Of a stretch of DNA of 26,738 nt, positions 14,845 to 22,160 are shown piece by piece. Where the stretch lies: positions 9,529 through 36,266 of the forward strand of contig DBRJ01000062.1 in the NCBI GenBank assembly GCA_002305915.1. Reading direction: 5' to 3'. A program made the translations under genes and the position numbers. The notes under the pieces are model-generated. The model did no database searches and was not told the origin of the DNA. It saw nothing but the letters and a program-made list of their open reading frames with translations. Positions within the stretch are counted from its first letter, which is position 1, and the number at the start of each line of letters is the position of its first letter. The stretch comes from Pelotomaculum sp. UBA1371. Its GTDB lineage: Bacteria; Bacillota; Desulfotomaculia; Desulfotomaculales; Pelotomaculaceae.

Positions 14845-14913
14845 GAGCTTATTAAAGACCCTCCGGGACAGGACCCGCCCATACCCGTCAGGCTGCCTTT
14901 TCAGTTTGATTTT

Positions 14914-14941
14914 ATTATATCCTTTTAATTTGTGTTTTCAA
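14914..14941 (-). promoter_or_regulatory. Promoter of the hydrogenase-maturation operon
   Basis: On the minus strand TTGAAA (14941-14936), a 16-nt spacer and a perfect TATAAT (14919-14914). Transcription would start near 14907, giving a leader of about 175 nt before the first start codon. Confidence 0.75.
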
Positions 14942-14947
14942 TCACAA
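14930..14947. promoter_or_regulatory. Candidate Rex operator over the hyd promoter
   Basis: TTGTGTTTTCAATCACAA is an 18-bp element with perfect TTGTG/CACAA arms, the length and arms of the Rex box TTGTGAAANNTTTCACAA. It covers the -35 hexamer, so Rex binding would block transcription until NADH rises. The rex gene is in this window at 9170-9820. Confidence 0.7.
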
Positions 14948-14973
14948 TAACTGGAAAATTTACAACCAATAAT

Positions 14974-16275
14974 TCACACTGCCAGAGCCGCCCGGAATGC
15001 CGCCCGGGAGGCCTCCACCGTCCGTTCGATTTGCTCCCGGCTGTGGGCCAGGGATACAAAAGCAGCTTCAAACTGGGAAGGAGCAAGGTAGACGCCCTGT
15101 TCCAGCATGGACTTAAAGAACGCCGCGAAGCGGGCAGTGTTCGATAAGCAAGCGCTGCCGTAATCATAAACCTTCTGGTCCGTAAAGAAGCAGCAGAGCA
15201 TTGAACCCACCCGGTTGAAACCAACTTCAATCCCGGCCTCCCGGGCAGATTCCTGCAATCCCCGCTCCAGTTCAAAAGAGCTTTGCTCCAGCGTCTCGTA
15301 AACACCAGGCTGCTGCAAAACCTCCAGGGTAGCAATCCCGGCGGTCACAGCCAGGGGGTTGCCGGACAGCGTCCCGGCCTGGTAAACCGGACCGGCCGGC
15401 GCAACATGTTCCATGATTTCGCGCCTTCCGCCGTAAGCGCCCACCGGAAGCCCCCCGCCGATAATTTTCCCGAGACAGGTCAAATCAGGGGTGATCCCGT
15501 ACTTTTCCTGGGCGCCGCCGTAGGCTACGCGAAAGCCCGTCATAACTTCGTCGAAGATCAAAAGACTCCCGTAAGCGCTGGTTATCTCCCGCAGGCCTTC
15601 CAGGAAGCCCGGCGCCGGCGGGACAACCCCCATGTTCCCAGCCACGGGCTCCACAATTATCGCGGCAATGTCCTCACCTTCCAGCCGGAAAATCTCCCTG
15701 AGCTGCGCCAGGTTGTTATAACCGGAAGTGATTGTATAGGCAGCCGAGCCCGGTGGGACACCGGGACTGGTGGGCACTCCCAGGGTCAGCGCGCCCGAGC
15801 CGGCCTTGATCAGGAGAAAGTCCGCATGCCCGTGGTAGCAGCCTTCAAATTTGACAATTTTGTTTCTTCCCGTGTAGCCCCGGGCCAGACGAAGGGCGCT
15901 CATGGTAGCCTCCGTACCCGAATTTACCAGGCGCACCTGTTCCACCGAGGGAAGCGCCGCCACGAGCATGGCTGCCAGAGTATTCTCTATTTCAGTGGGG
16001 GCGCCGAAACTGGTGCCTGTTTCCCGCAGGCACTGCTCCAGCGCCCCAATTACCCGGGGGTGCCGGTGGCCGAGGATTAACGGGCCCCAGGAGCCGACGT
16101 AATCAATGTACTCATTTCCGTCCACATCGTAAATATTCGAACCTTCCCCCCGGCTGACAAAGACCGGGTTTAAGCCCACCGATTTAAAAGCGCGCACTGG
16201 ACTGTTCACACCGCCTGGAATATACTGTGCGGCCTCCTTGAAAAGCGTTACGGACCTGGAGTATTTTTTCTGCAT
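14974..16275 (-). CDS. hemL: Glutamate-1-semialdehyde 2,1-aminomutase (separate product from internal start)
   Basis: HemL is a PLP enzyme converting glutamate-1-semialdehyde to 5-aminolevulinate. From the internal ATG at 16275 the product is 433 residues, the normal HemL length, starting MQKKYSRSVTLF. It carries GGVNSPVRAF, the PLP-phosphate NSGTEA region (118-123), FDEVMTGFR (241-249) and the Schiff-base Lys270 in CLGKIIGGG. AAGGAG (16290-16285) lies nine bases before the ATG, so it can be translated on its own. The same frame is open upstream through ahbB; see the fusion entry. It is the last gene of the heme run; its stop is only 27 bp from the hyd Rex site, and no terminator is seen. Confidence 0.93.
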   Translation of the reverse strand: MQKKYSRSVTLFKEAAQYIPGGVNSPVRAFKSVGLNPVFVSRGEGSNIYDVDGNEYIDYVGSWGPLILGHRHPRVIGALEQCLRETGTSFGAPTEIENTLAAMLVAALPSVEQVRLVNSGTEATMSALRLARGYTGRNKIVKFEGCYHGHADFLLIKAGSGALTLGVPTSPGVPPGSAAYTITSGYNNLAQLREIFRLEGEDIAAIIVEPVAGNMGVVPPAPGFLEGLREITSAYGSLLIFDEVMTGFRVAYGGAQEKYGITPDLTCLGKIIGGGLPVGAYGGRREIMEHVAPAGPVYQAGTLSGNPLAVTAGIATLEVLQQPGVYETLEQSSFELERGLQESAREAGIEVGFNRVGSMLCCFFTDQKVYDYGSACLSNTARFAAFFKSMLEQGVYLAPSQFEAAFVSLAHSREQIERTVEASRAAFRAALAV

Positions 16276-16758
16276 TACGACAAACTCCTTTTCCTCAAAG
16301 TAGCGCATACTGCTCTTTTTCAATTCGGCGGTGCTGAAGAGCAGCCGGTATTGCTTCAGTCTGGTGGCCCGGGCGATTCTCTGAGCCGCCTGAACACACT
16401 CTTCCCTGGTCTGACCGTGTACCATGGTATAAAAATTATAGGGCCAGATTGGACGGCGAGGTCGCTGGTAACAGTGAGTTACTTCCTCAAAACTGGCCAT
16501 GACAGGCCCAACCTCTTGAATTCTATGATCCGGCACATTCCAGACCACCATAGCGTTGGCCACATAGCCCAGGTCCTGGTGACGGACCACAGCTCCGAAA
16601 CGCCTGATCCTTCCATCTTCAACAAATTGCTTAATCCGCCCGATTAGTTTCTCCTCGCTCATACCCAGTTTAGCCGCAATTGTTTCGAAGGGGCGGCTCA
16701 CCAGGGGCAGGCCGTTTTGCAGTTCCCGGATGATTTGTTTATCCTGTTCGGTCAGTAT
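14974..16758 (-). CDS. ahbB: AhbB (siroheme decarboxylase subunit)-HemL in-frame fusion
   Basis: The first 160 or so codons encode an Lrp/AsnC-like AhbB (NirL-type) domain, which with AhbA decarboxylates siroheme to 12,18-didecarboxysiroheme. A helix-turn-helix region (IAAKLGMSEEKLIGRIKQF) is followed by GRIRRFGAVVRHQDLGY, VTHCYQRPRRPIWPYNFYTM and the usual C-terminal ELKKSSMRYF. AhbB homologs normally stop there. Here the frame continues EEKEFVV into HemL's Met with no stop codon. Homology (LTEQDKQIIRELQNGLPLV) shows that AhbB begins upstream of the first ordinary start codon (GTG 16701). The plausible initiators are ATA 16758 or CTG 16755, placed 6 or 9 bases after GAGGTGA. Confidence 0.8.
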   Translation of the reverse strand: MLTEQDKQIIRELQNGLPLVSRPFETIAAKLGMSEEKLIGRIKQFVEDGRIRRFGAVVRHQDLGYVANAMVVWNVPDHRIQEVGPVMASFEEVTHCYQRPRRPIWPYNFYTMVHGQTREECVQAAQRIARATRLKQYRLLFSTAELKKSSMRYFEEKEFVVMQKKYSRSVTLFKEAAQYIPGGVNSPVRAFKSVGLNPVFVSRGEGSNIYDVDGNEYIDYVGSWGPLILGHRHPRVIGALEQCLRETGTSFGAPTEIENTLAAMLVAALPSVEQVRLVNSGTEATMSALRLARGYTGRNKIVKFEGCYHGHADFLLIKAGSGALTLGVPTSPGVPPGSAAYTITSGYNNLAQLREIFRLEGEDIAAIIVEPVAGNMGVVPPAPGFLEGLREITSAYGSLLIFDEVMTGFRVAYGGAQEKYGITPDLTCLGKIIGGGLPVGAYGGRREIMEHVAPAGPVYQAGTLSGNPLAVTAGIATLEVLQQPGVYETLEQSSFELERGLQESAREAGIEVGFNRVGSMLCCFFTDQKVYDYGSACLSNTARFAAFFKSMLEQGVYLAPSQFEAAFVSLAHSREQIERTVEASRAAFRAALAV

Positions 16759-16769
16759 GAGATTTCACC

Positions 16770-17225
16770 TCAGTCAAGATCAAAGTTTACCCTGATCTTA
16801 AAAATATTTTCCGAGGGCAGTGTCAAGATCTCCCGGATACCTGTACGCTCCCTGATTTCATCCAAAATCTCCCCGAGTTTGGCCCCGGTTGGCGCCAGAA
16901 CTGTAAACCACATGTTGAAGAAGCCCTCTCTCAAGTAGTTGTGAGTAACTCCGGTGAAAGAGTTCACCACCCCGGCTACTTCCCTGATCCGCTCTTTATC
17001 GACATTCATGGCACACAGGGCGCCGCTGTACCCCAGTTTCCTGGAGTCGAAAACCCCTCCCAGGCGGCGGATGACCCCGCTCTCCATGAGGGCCTGCAGC
17101 CTGGCTAAAACTTCTTCCTCCGGCACACCCAGGGCAACTCCCAGTTCCCGGTAAGGCTCCGGAACCAGGGGAAAGTCCCTTTGAATCATGCTCAGAAGTT
17201 TTTTGTCCACGGCATCGAACTGCAT
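16770..17225 (-). CDS. ahbA: Siroheme decarboxylase subunit AhbA (NirD/Lrp-like)
   Basis: This is a 151-residue Lrp/AsnC-type protein, partner of AhbB in removing the acetate carboxyls at C12 and C18 of siroheme. A helix-turn-helix region occupies about 1-60, then come GVIRRLGGVFDSRKLGYSGA and VTHNYLREGFFNMWFT, the region with the conserved His proposed for catalysis. The domain that binds DNA in Lrp is kept as fold only. The start is ATG 17225, nine bases after AAAGGA. A GTG at 17261 lies within the previous gene and is rejected. The ATG is 2 bp past the ahbD stop, and the TGA stop overlaps the SD of ahbB, so the three are probably translationally coupled. Confidence 0.92.
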   Translation of the reverse strand: MQFDAVDKKLLSMIQRDFPLVPEPYRELGVALGVPEEEVLARLQALMESGVIRRLGGVFDSRKLGYSGALCAMNVDKERIREVAGVVNSFTGVTHNYLREGFFNMWFTVLAPTGAKLGEILDEIRERTGIREILTLPSENIFKIRVNFDLD

Positions 17226-17227
17226 GA

Positions 17228-18220
17228 CTACGATTCCTTTCTGCCCTTGTACAGGCACCATGGCTCCTCACCCATGTAGTCACCCTGGTAAAAATAGGCA
17301 CGGGCCCGGCAGCCGCCGCATATTTTTTTATAACGGCAGGAACCGCAGGCCCCTTTATACTCTTCAGTACGCAAAACCTTGAATATTTCAGCTTCCCGCC
17401 AGATTTCGCCAAAGGGCTTTTCCCTTACGTTGCCGGCGGGAATATTCAAATAGGCACAGGGCTGGACAATACCCAGGGGACTGATGATACAGTAGGACAA
17501 GCCGGCCAGGCAGCCCTTGTTGAAGCGTGTTTCCAGCCCCATTTCCGAGGCAATCCGCATAAACTGGGGGGCACAGGTGGGCTTCAGTTCTATTTTAACT
17601 TCGCTCTGCTTTTTCATAATCCGGCGGAGTAATTCTTCGTACTGTTCGGCCCTCAGTGTCTCTTTCTCGATGTTGACAGCCCGGCCGGTGGGAACCAGGA
17701 AAAAAATATGGTGGGCAATCGCTCCCTCCTCAACCGCGAAGTCGGTCAAGTCTTCCACCTCCGCCATGTTCCAATCCATCACGGTGGTGTGAATCTGAAA
17801 GGGCAGGCCTATTTCCCTGCAGGCGCGCATGCCGTCCACCGCCTTCTGCCAGGACCCGTACACACCCCTGAACATGTCATGAATCATGTGATCGATGCTG
17901 TCCAGGCTGATTCCCATGGCGGCAGCCCCGGCATCTTTCAGCCGTTTGGCCACTTCAGCGGTAAGCAGGGTGCCGTTGGTGCCGAAAACCGGCCGCAGCC
18001 CCTTTTCCCGGGCATGGTTTACCAGGGTATAAATATCTTTACGCATTAGGGGCTCACCCCCGCTGAAGATCATGATCTTAAACCCGACTTCAGCAATTTG
18101 ATCAATCAGTTTCAGGCCCTCTTCCGTGCTCAGTTCCTGCTCGGCCTTGACTCCGGCGTCCCGGTAACAGTGCTTGCACATCATGTTGCAGGCATTGGTC
18201 GTATTCCACGATATGATCAT
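17228..18220 (-). CDS. ahbD: Radical SAM heme b synthase AhbD (NirJ2 type)
   Basis: AhbD is predicted to convert Fe-coproporphyrin III to heme b by oxidative decarboxylation of two propionates. The 330 residues start MIISWNTTNACNMMCKHCYR, with the radical SAM cluster Cys11, Cys15 and Cys18. FSGGEPLMR and the SPASM-like C-terminal cysteines (CGSCRYKKICGGCRA and a final Cys in EPWCLY) would bind auxiliary clusters. The short N-terminus before the first Cys is the NirJ2 pattern in clostridial clusters, and position beside ahbA/ahbB fits. ATG 18220 follows GGAGGGGG. The split of roles between this protein and the AhbC homolog is by family resemblance and is less certain than the family itself. 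Confidence 0.87.
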   Translation of the reverse strand: MIISWNTTNACNMMCKHCYRDAGVKAEQELSTEEGLKLIDQIAEVGFKIMIFSGGEPLMRKDIYTLVNHAREKGLRPVFGTNGTLLTAEVAKRLKDAGAAAMGISLDSIDHMIHDMFRGVYGSWQKAVDGMRACREIGLPFQIHTTVMDWNMAEVEDLTDFAVEEGAIAHHIFFLVPTGRAVNIEKETLRAEQYEELLRRIMKKQSEVKIELKPTCAPQFMRIASEMGLETRFNKGCLAGLSYCIISPLGIVQPCAYLNIPAGNVREKPFGEIWREAEIFKVLRTEEYKGACGSCRYKKICGGCRARAYFYQGDYMGEEPWCLYKGRKES

Positions 18221-18325
18221 ACTTGTACCCCCTCCGACGTCGTCATTATGCTCTCAACTCCCAGGAAAATTTTATGATGCAAAGCTCAAACCTGAGGATC
18301 AGGCCCGGGTTTTAAATCCCGTTCC

Positions 18326-19300
18326 TTACTCCCGCAGCCATTTTGCGACGTCCAGGGCATGGTAGGTAATCACAATATCCGCCCCCGCCCGCTTGATGCC
18401 GGTCAGGGTTTCCATTACAATCCTGCGCTCGTCCACCCAGCCCTTTTGCGCTGCGGCCTTGATCATGCTGTACTCGCCGCTGACGTTGTAAGCCGCCACG
18501 GGATAACCGAATTCGTCCTTGACCCGCCGGATCACGTCCATGTAGGCCAGGGCGGGTTTCACCATAACGATGTCCGCACCCTCCTCGATATCCAGCCAGA
18601 CTTCCCGCAGCGCTTCGTCAGAATTGGCAGGATCCATCTGGTATGCCCTCCGGTCACCAAACTGCGGTGCGGAACCGGCGGCATCCCGGAAGGGCCCGTA
18701 GTAGGCCGAGGCGTATTTGGCCGAATAGGCCATGACCGGCACGTCTTTAAAGCCTTCTTTGTCCAGGGCCCGGCGGATGGCGCCCACCCGCCCGTCCATC
18801 ATATCCGAAGGGGCAACCATATCCGCTCCCGCTGCAGCATGGGAAACGGCCGTCCTGGCCAGAAGGTCCAGAGTGGGGTCGTTTGCCACCCGGCCGTCCC
18901 GGATCAGTCCGCAGTGGCCGTGGCTCGTATATTCGCACAAACAGATATCGGTAATAACCAGAAGTTCCGGAAAGGCTTCCTTTATTGCCCGCACAGCCTG
19001 TTGAATGATACCGTCCTCCGCGTAGGCTTCGGAACCCACCTCATCTTTTGCAGCCGGTATACCGAAGGGCAGAATCCCGGGGATTTTCAAGCGGGCTGCT
19101 ACATCTAAGTGTTTTAAAAGCATGTCGATTGAATAGTTATAAATCCCGGGCATGGATTCCACAGGACGGGCGACACCCTTTCCATGGGTCACAAAAACAG
19201 GGTAGATTAAATCATCCACAGAAAGAACGGTTTCCCGGACCATCCGCCGGATGTTCTCGCTGCTCCTCAGACGCCTGGGACGCTGGGCAGGAAAAGTCAT
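18326..19300 (-). CDS. hemB: Porphobilinogen synthase (5-aminolevulinate dehydratase)
   Basis: HemB condenses two 5-aminolevulinates to porphobilinogen in the cytosol. The 324 residues contain the three zinc-binding cysteines in DICLCEYTSHGHCG (Cys120, Cys122, Cys130), marking the zinc-dependent class, and the two active-site lysines, Lys195 (YSAKYASAYYGPFRDA) and Lys248 (MVKPALAYMD). The start is ATG 19300, nine bases after GGAGG. An in-frame TTG (19306) is only three bases from the SD. It lies between ahbC (129-bp gap) and ahbD (105-bp gap), the widest gaps in the heme run, where a secondary promoter could hide; none is convincing. Confidence 0.97.
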   Translation of the reverse strand: MTFPAQRPRRLRSSENIRRMVRETVLSVDDLIYPVFVTHGKGVARPVESMPGIYNYSIDMLLKHLDVAARLKIPGILPFGIPAAKDEVGSEAYAEDGIIQQAVRAIKEAFPELLVITDICLCEYTSHGHCGLIRDGRVANDPTLDLLARTAVSHAAAGADMVAPSDMMDGRVGAIRRALDKEGFKDVPVMAYSAKYASAYYGPFRDAAGSAPQFGDRRAYQMDPANSDEALREVWLDIEEGADIVMVKPALAYMDVIRRVKDEFGYPVAAYNVSGEYSMIKAAAQKGWVDERRIVMETLTGIKRAGADIVITYHALDVAKWLRE

Positions 19301-19429
19301 GGCCAAATTCCTCCCTTATTAGACTGTAATTATCCTTATTTTGAGGTTTCTCAGTTTTCAACTTGGTATCCGGACTACGTACCTCTTTCCTGATTATAAC
19401 AGATTGAAATCGTTTTAGAATTGTTCTAT

Positions 19430-20608
19430 CTATGAACTAATTCCTATTTCCTCATCAGTCAGGTAACAGGCAGGGTCGGATTCCCAGAAATCGCCGGTGA
19501 CGGCCTCGGCCCTGGCCCTGAAGTTGCCGTTGCAGACATCCAGCCATTTACAGGCTGCGCAGCGACCTTTTAAGAGGGGCTTGCGGTTTTTTAAGCCGGC
19601 CAGGATGGAATGAGAGGTATCGGTCCAGATGTCACCGAACTTTTTCTCCCGAACATTGCCGAAGGTATGATTTTGGGTGAACTGGTCGGGGTGCACGTTC
19701 CCGCACCAGTCAACTGCTCCTATAGCTATTCCGGTGCGGTTGCCTCCGTTCAGCCGGAGAAGTTCCAGCACCCTTGCCGCCCTTTCAGGGTCGGTTTCTT
19801 TCAGCTTGAGGTACAGGTAGACACCATCGGCGTGATTATCCACGGTGAGGATTTCCTTGGCCAGACCCCGCCGGTGAAAATCCAGCGTCCGAGCCGCAAT
19901 CAAGTCCATTGCCGCCCTGGCTTCCCGCCGGGATATGTCCTCCTCCATCATCTTGCTGCCGCGCCCGGAATAAACCAGGTGGTAAAAACAGACGCGGGGG
20001 ATATTTTCCCTCTCCACCAGGTCGAAGATGGCGTCAAGTTCCTCGTAATTATGCCGGTTGATGGTAAAACGCAGCCCCACCCTCTGCCCGGCGGCAATAC
20101 AGTTCCGGATCCCTCCCAGGGCAGCATCAAAAGCCCCGGCCCGGCCCCGGAAGCGGTCGTTGTTTTCTCCGATCCCGTCCAGGCTGACGCCGATATAGCC
20201 GATCCCCAGACTCTTCAGGGACTGCACGGCACCGGGTTTCAACAGCGTGCCGTTTGTGGAGATGGTCGGCCTGATGCCTTTGCTGCCGGCGTAAGCCGCC
20301 AGTTCCTTTAGATCCTTTCGCAGCAGGGGCTCCCCGCCGGAAAAAAGGAGTACCGGTACCTTAAACTCTGCCAAATCGTCAATAAAGCTTAAGGCTTCTT
20401 CCGTGGTAAGTTCTCCCTCATATTGTCTGGAATCGGAACTTGAGTAGCAGTGGATACATTTCAAATTACAGGTCCGGGTACAGTTCCAGACCACCACCGG
20501 GCCGCGCCCGCAAACCGCTCCGTGGATCTGGCCCCGGGAACCGGGGCTGTACCGGAGTGTGTCTCCGTAGTAGTCCGTGTCACATAAAAGCCTGGTTATA
20601 CTGATCAA
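19430..20608 (-). CDS. ahbC: Radical SAM 12,18-didecarboxysiroheme deacetylase AhbC (NirJ1 type)
   Basis: AhbC is predicted to remove the C2 and C7 acetate groups of didecarboxysiroheme, giving Fe-coproporphyrin III. The 392 residues have the NirJ1-type N-terminus (MISITRLLCDTDYYGD, then LRYSPGSRGQ), the radical SAM motif CNLKCIHC (Cys47, Cys51, Cys54) and FSGGEPLLRKD. The SPASM-like C-terminal region has CGNVHP, CAACKWLDVCNGN and a final Cys in DPACYL. The start is TTG 20608 after AAGGTGTG; homologs begin MISI at exactly this residue. It follows cobA-hemD by 30 bp. The assignment as AhbC rather than AhbD rests on the longer N-terminus. Confidence 0.87.
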   Translation of the reverse strand: MISITRLLCDTDYYGDTLRYSPGSRGQIHGAVCGRGPVVVWNCTRTCNLKCIHCYSSSDSRQYEGELTTEEALSFIDDLAEFKVPVLLFSGGEPLLRKDLKELAAYAGSKGIRPTISTNGTLLKPGAVQSLKSLGIGYIGVSLDGIGENNDRFRGRAGAFDAALGGIRNCIAAGQRVGLRFTINRHNYEELDAIFDLVERENIPRVCFYHLVYSGRGSKMMEEDISRREARAAMDLIAARTLDFHRRGLAKEILTVDNHADGVYLYLKLKETDPERAARVLELLRLNGGNRTGIAIGAVDWCGNVHPDQFTQNHTFGNVREKKFGDIWTDTSHSILAGLKNRKPLLKGRCAACKWLDVCNGNFRARAEAVTGDFWESDPACYLTDEEIGISS

Positions 20609-20638
20609 AAGATTTCACACCTTTACGGGTTCCATTAT

Positions 20639-22156
20639 TTAAACGGTTTGTAAGCCGTAGTATCCCAGCAACGACCTGACCAGCCCTTCAATGGTATACT
20701 CTTCCGCCACCACGTCCACCTTGAGCCCCAGTTCCCTGGCGGTGCCGGCTGTAACCGGCCCGATACAGGCCACCACAACATTTTTCAGTAAAGCCTGGAG
20801 ATCCGGGGCATTCAACATTTTAACCAGGTTGCGGACAGTTGAAGAACTGGTAAAGGTAATCAGGTGAATCTCTCCCTGCGCCAGCATCTCCCTGATCCTG
20901 GTGCTGTCACCGCCGCCTGCAACGGTGCGGTAGGCAGTGACTTCCGTCACGTCCGCGCCCATTTGCCGTAAAGCCTCCGGCAGCACTTTACGGGCGATAT
21001 CCGCCCGGGGCAGGAGGATTTTCGTGCCCGCCCCAATCCTATCCCGCAAAGCCTCGATAATTTCCTCCGCGCGATATTTTTCCGGTACGGTTTCCACCAG
21101 CAGACCGCAGTTTTCCAGCGCTTCCCCGGTTTTAGGCCCAATGGCGCAGAGTCTGGCCTGATGGAGTTCACGGACATCCTTGTGCTGATGGCGTAGCCTC
21201 CGGAAAAAAGCCTGTACTCCGTTAACGCTGGTAAATATGACCCAGTCATAAGTCTTCAGTTTGCTGATAGCCCGGTCCAGGGGCCCGTAATCCTCCGGTT
21301 CCACCACGCGGATGGCGGGAAATTCCAGGGCCTCGCCGCCTGCTTCCTCAATGGCCGCCGACAGGGCGCTGGCCTGTTCCCGGGAACGGGTCACCAGCAC
21401 CCTCTTGCCGAAGAGAGGCTTTCTTTCAAACCAGTTTAGTTTTTCGCGCAGGGAAACAACATCTCCAACAATAATTACAGCGGGGTTTTTAAACTCCGCA
21501 CTCTTTGCCTTATCACAGATATCCTCCAGGGTTCCCGTCAGGGTTTGCTGCTCCGGCCCGGCCCCCCGCCTTACCAGCGCCGCCGGGGTTTGGGGGGAGC
21601 GGCCGTTTTCTACCAGGCGCCTGACTATGGCCGGCAGGTTGGCCATACCCATTAGAAACACCAGGGTACCGGCGCCGGTTGCAATCTTATCCCAGGCTAT
21701 GTTCGGGTTTTCCTTGGTTGGGTCTTCGTTTCCGGTGATCACAGCCAGAGTGGAGGTGAGATTCCGGTGGGTCACCGGGATCCCGGCATAGGCCGGCACA
21801 GCAATAGCGGAAGTGACGCCGGGTACAACTTCAAAGGCGATGCCGGCTTCCACAAGGGCTTCCGCCTCCTCTCCGCCTCTCCCAAAAACAAAAGGGTCGC
21901 CGCCTTTGAGTCTGACTACAAGCTTTCCTTCCCGGGCTTTTGCTACTAAAAGCCTGTTTATTTCAGCCTGCTTCAATGTGTGACGGTCCGGCGATTTACC
22001 CACATAAATAACTTCGGCCCCGGGCCGGGCGAGAGCCGGAAGCCTGTGGCCGGCCAGGCGGTCGTAAATAATAACGTCGGCTTTCCGGAGCAATTCCGCT
22101 CCTTTTACTGTGATCAACCCGGGATCCCCGGGTCCGGCGCCCACAAGATATACCAT
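20639..22156 (-). CDS. cobA-hemD: Uroporphyrinogen-III C-methyltransferase / uroporphyrinogen-III synthase fusion
   Basis: This is a 505-residue two-domain enzyme. Residues about 1-245 form the SAM-dependent SUMT domain that makes precorrin-2 (VGAGPGDPGLIT, VRLKGGDPFVFGRGGEE, VPGVTSAIAVPAYAGIPVTH). The rest is HemD, which closes hydroxymethylbilane to uroporphyrinogen III (RVLVTRSREQASALSAAIEE, FTSVNGVQAFF, CIGPVTAGTARELG). The fusion couples two consecutive steps and is common in clostridia. The start is placed at ATG 22156, four bases after the hemC stop and the usual MVYLVGAG beginning. Its own SD is poor, so reinitiation after hemC is likely. A GTG at 22177 inside hemC is the alternative. 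Confidence 0.95.
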   Translation of the reverse strand: MVYLVGAGPGDPGLITVKGAELLRKADVIIYDRLAGHRLPALARPGAEVIYVGKSPDRHTLKQAEINRLLVAKAREGKLVVRLKGGDPFVFGRGGEEAEALVEAGIAFEVVPGVTSAIAVPAYAGIPVTHRNLTSTLAVITGNEDPTKENPNIAWDKIATGAGTLVFLMGMANLPAIVRRLVENGRSPQTPAALVRRGAGPEQQTLTGTLEDICDKAKSAEFKNPAVIIVGDVVSLREKLNWFERKPLFGKRVLVTRSREQASALSAAIEEAGGEALEFPAIRVVEPEDYGPLDRAISKLKTYDWVIFTSVNGVQAFFRRLRHQHKDVRELHQARLCAIGPKTGEALENCGLLVETVPEKYRAEEIIEALRDRIGAGTKILLPRADIARKVLPEALRQMGADVTEVTAYRTVAGGGDSTRIREMLAQGEIHLITFTSSSTVRNLVKMLNAPDLQALLKNVVVACIGPVTAGTARELGLKVDVVAEEYTIEGLVRSLLGYYGLQTV

Positions 22157-22160
22157 TCCC

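Noticed and set aside
18359..19108. Long plus-strand open frame opposite hemB, and similar long antisense frames over hemL, ahbC, hydE, hydF and hydG
   Set aside because: They are antisense shadows of confidently identified GC-rich genes, with no SD and no homology.
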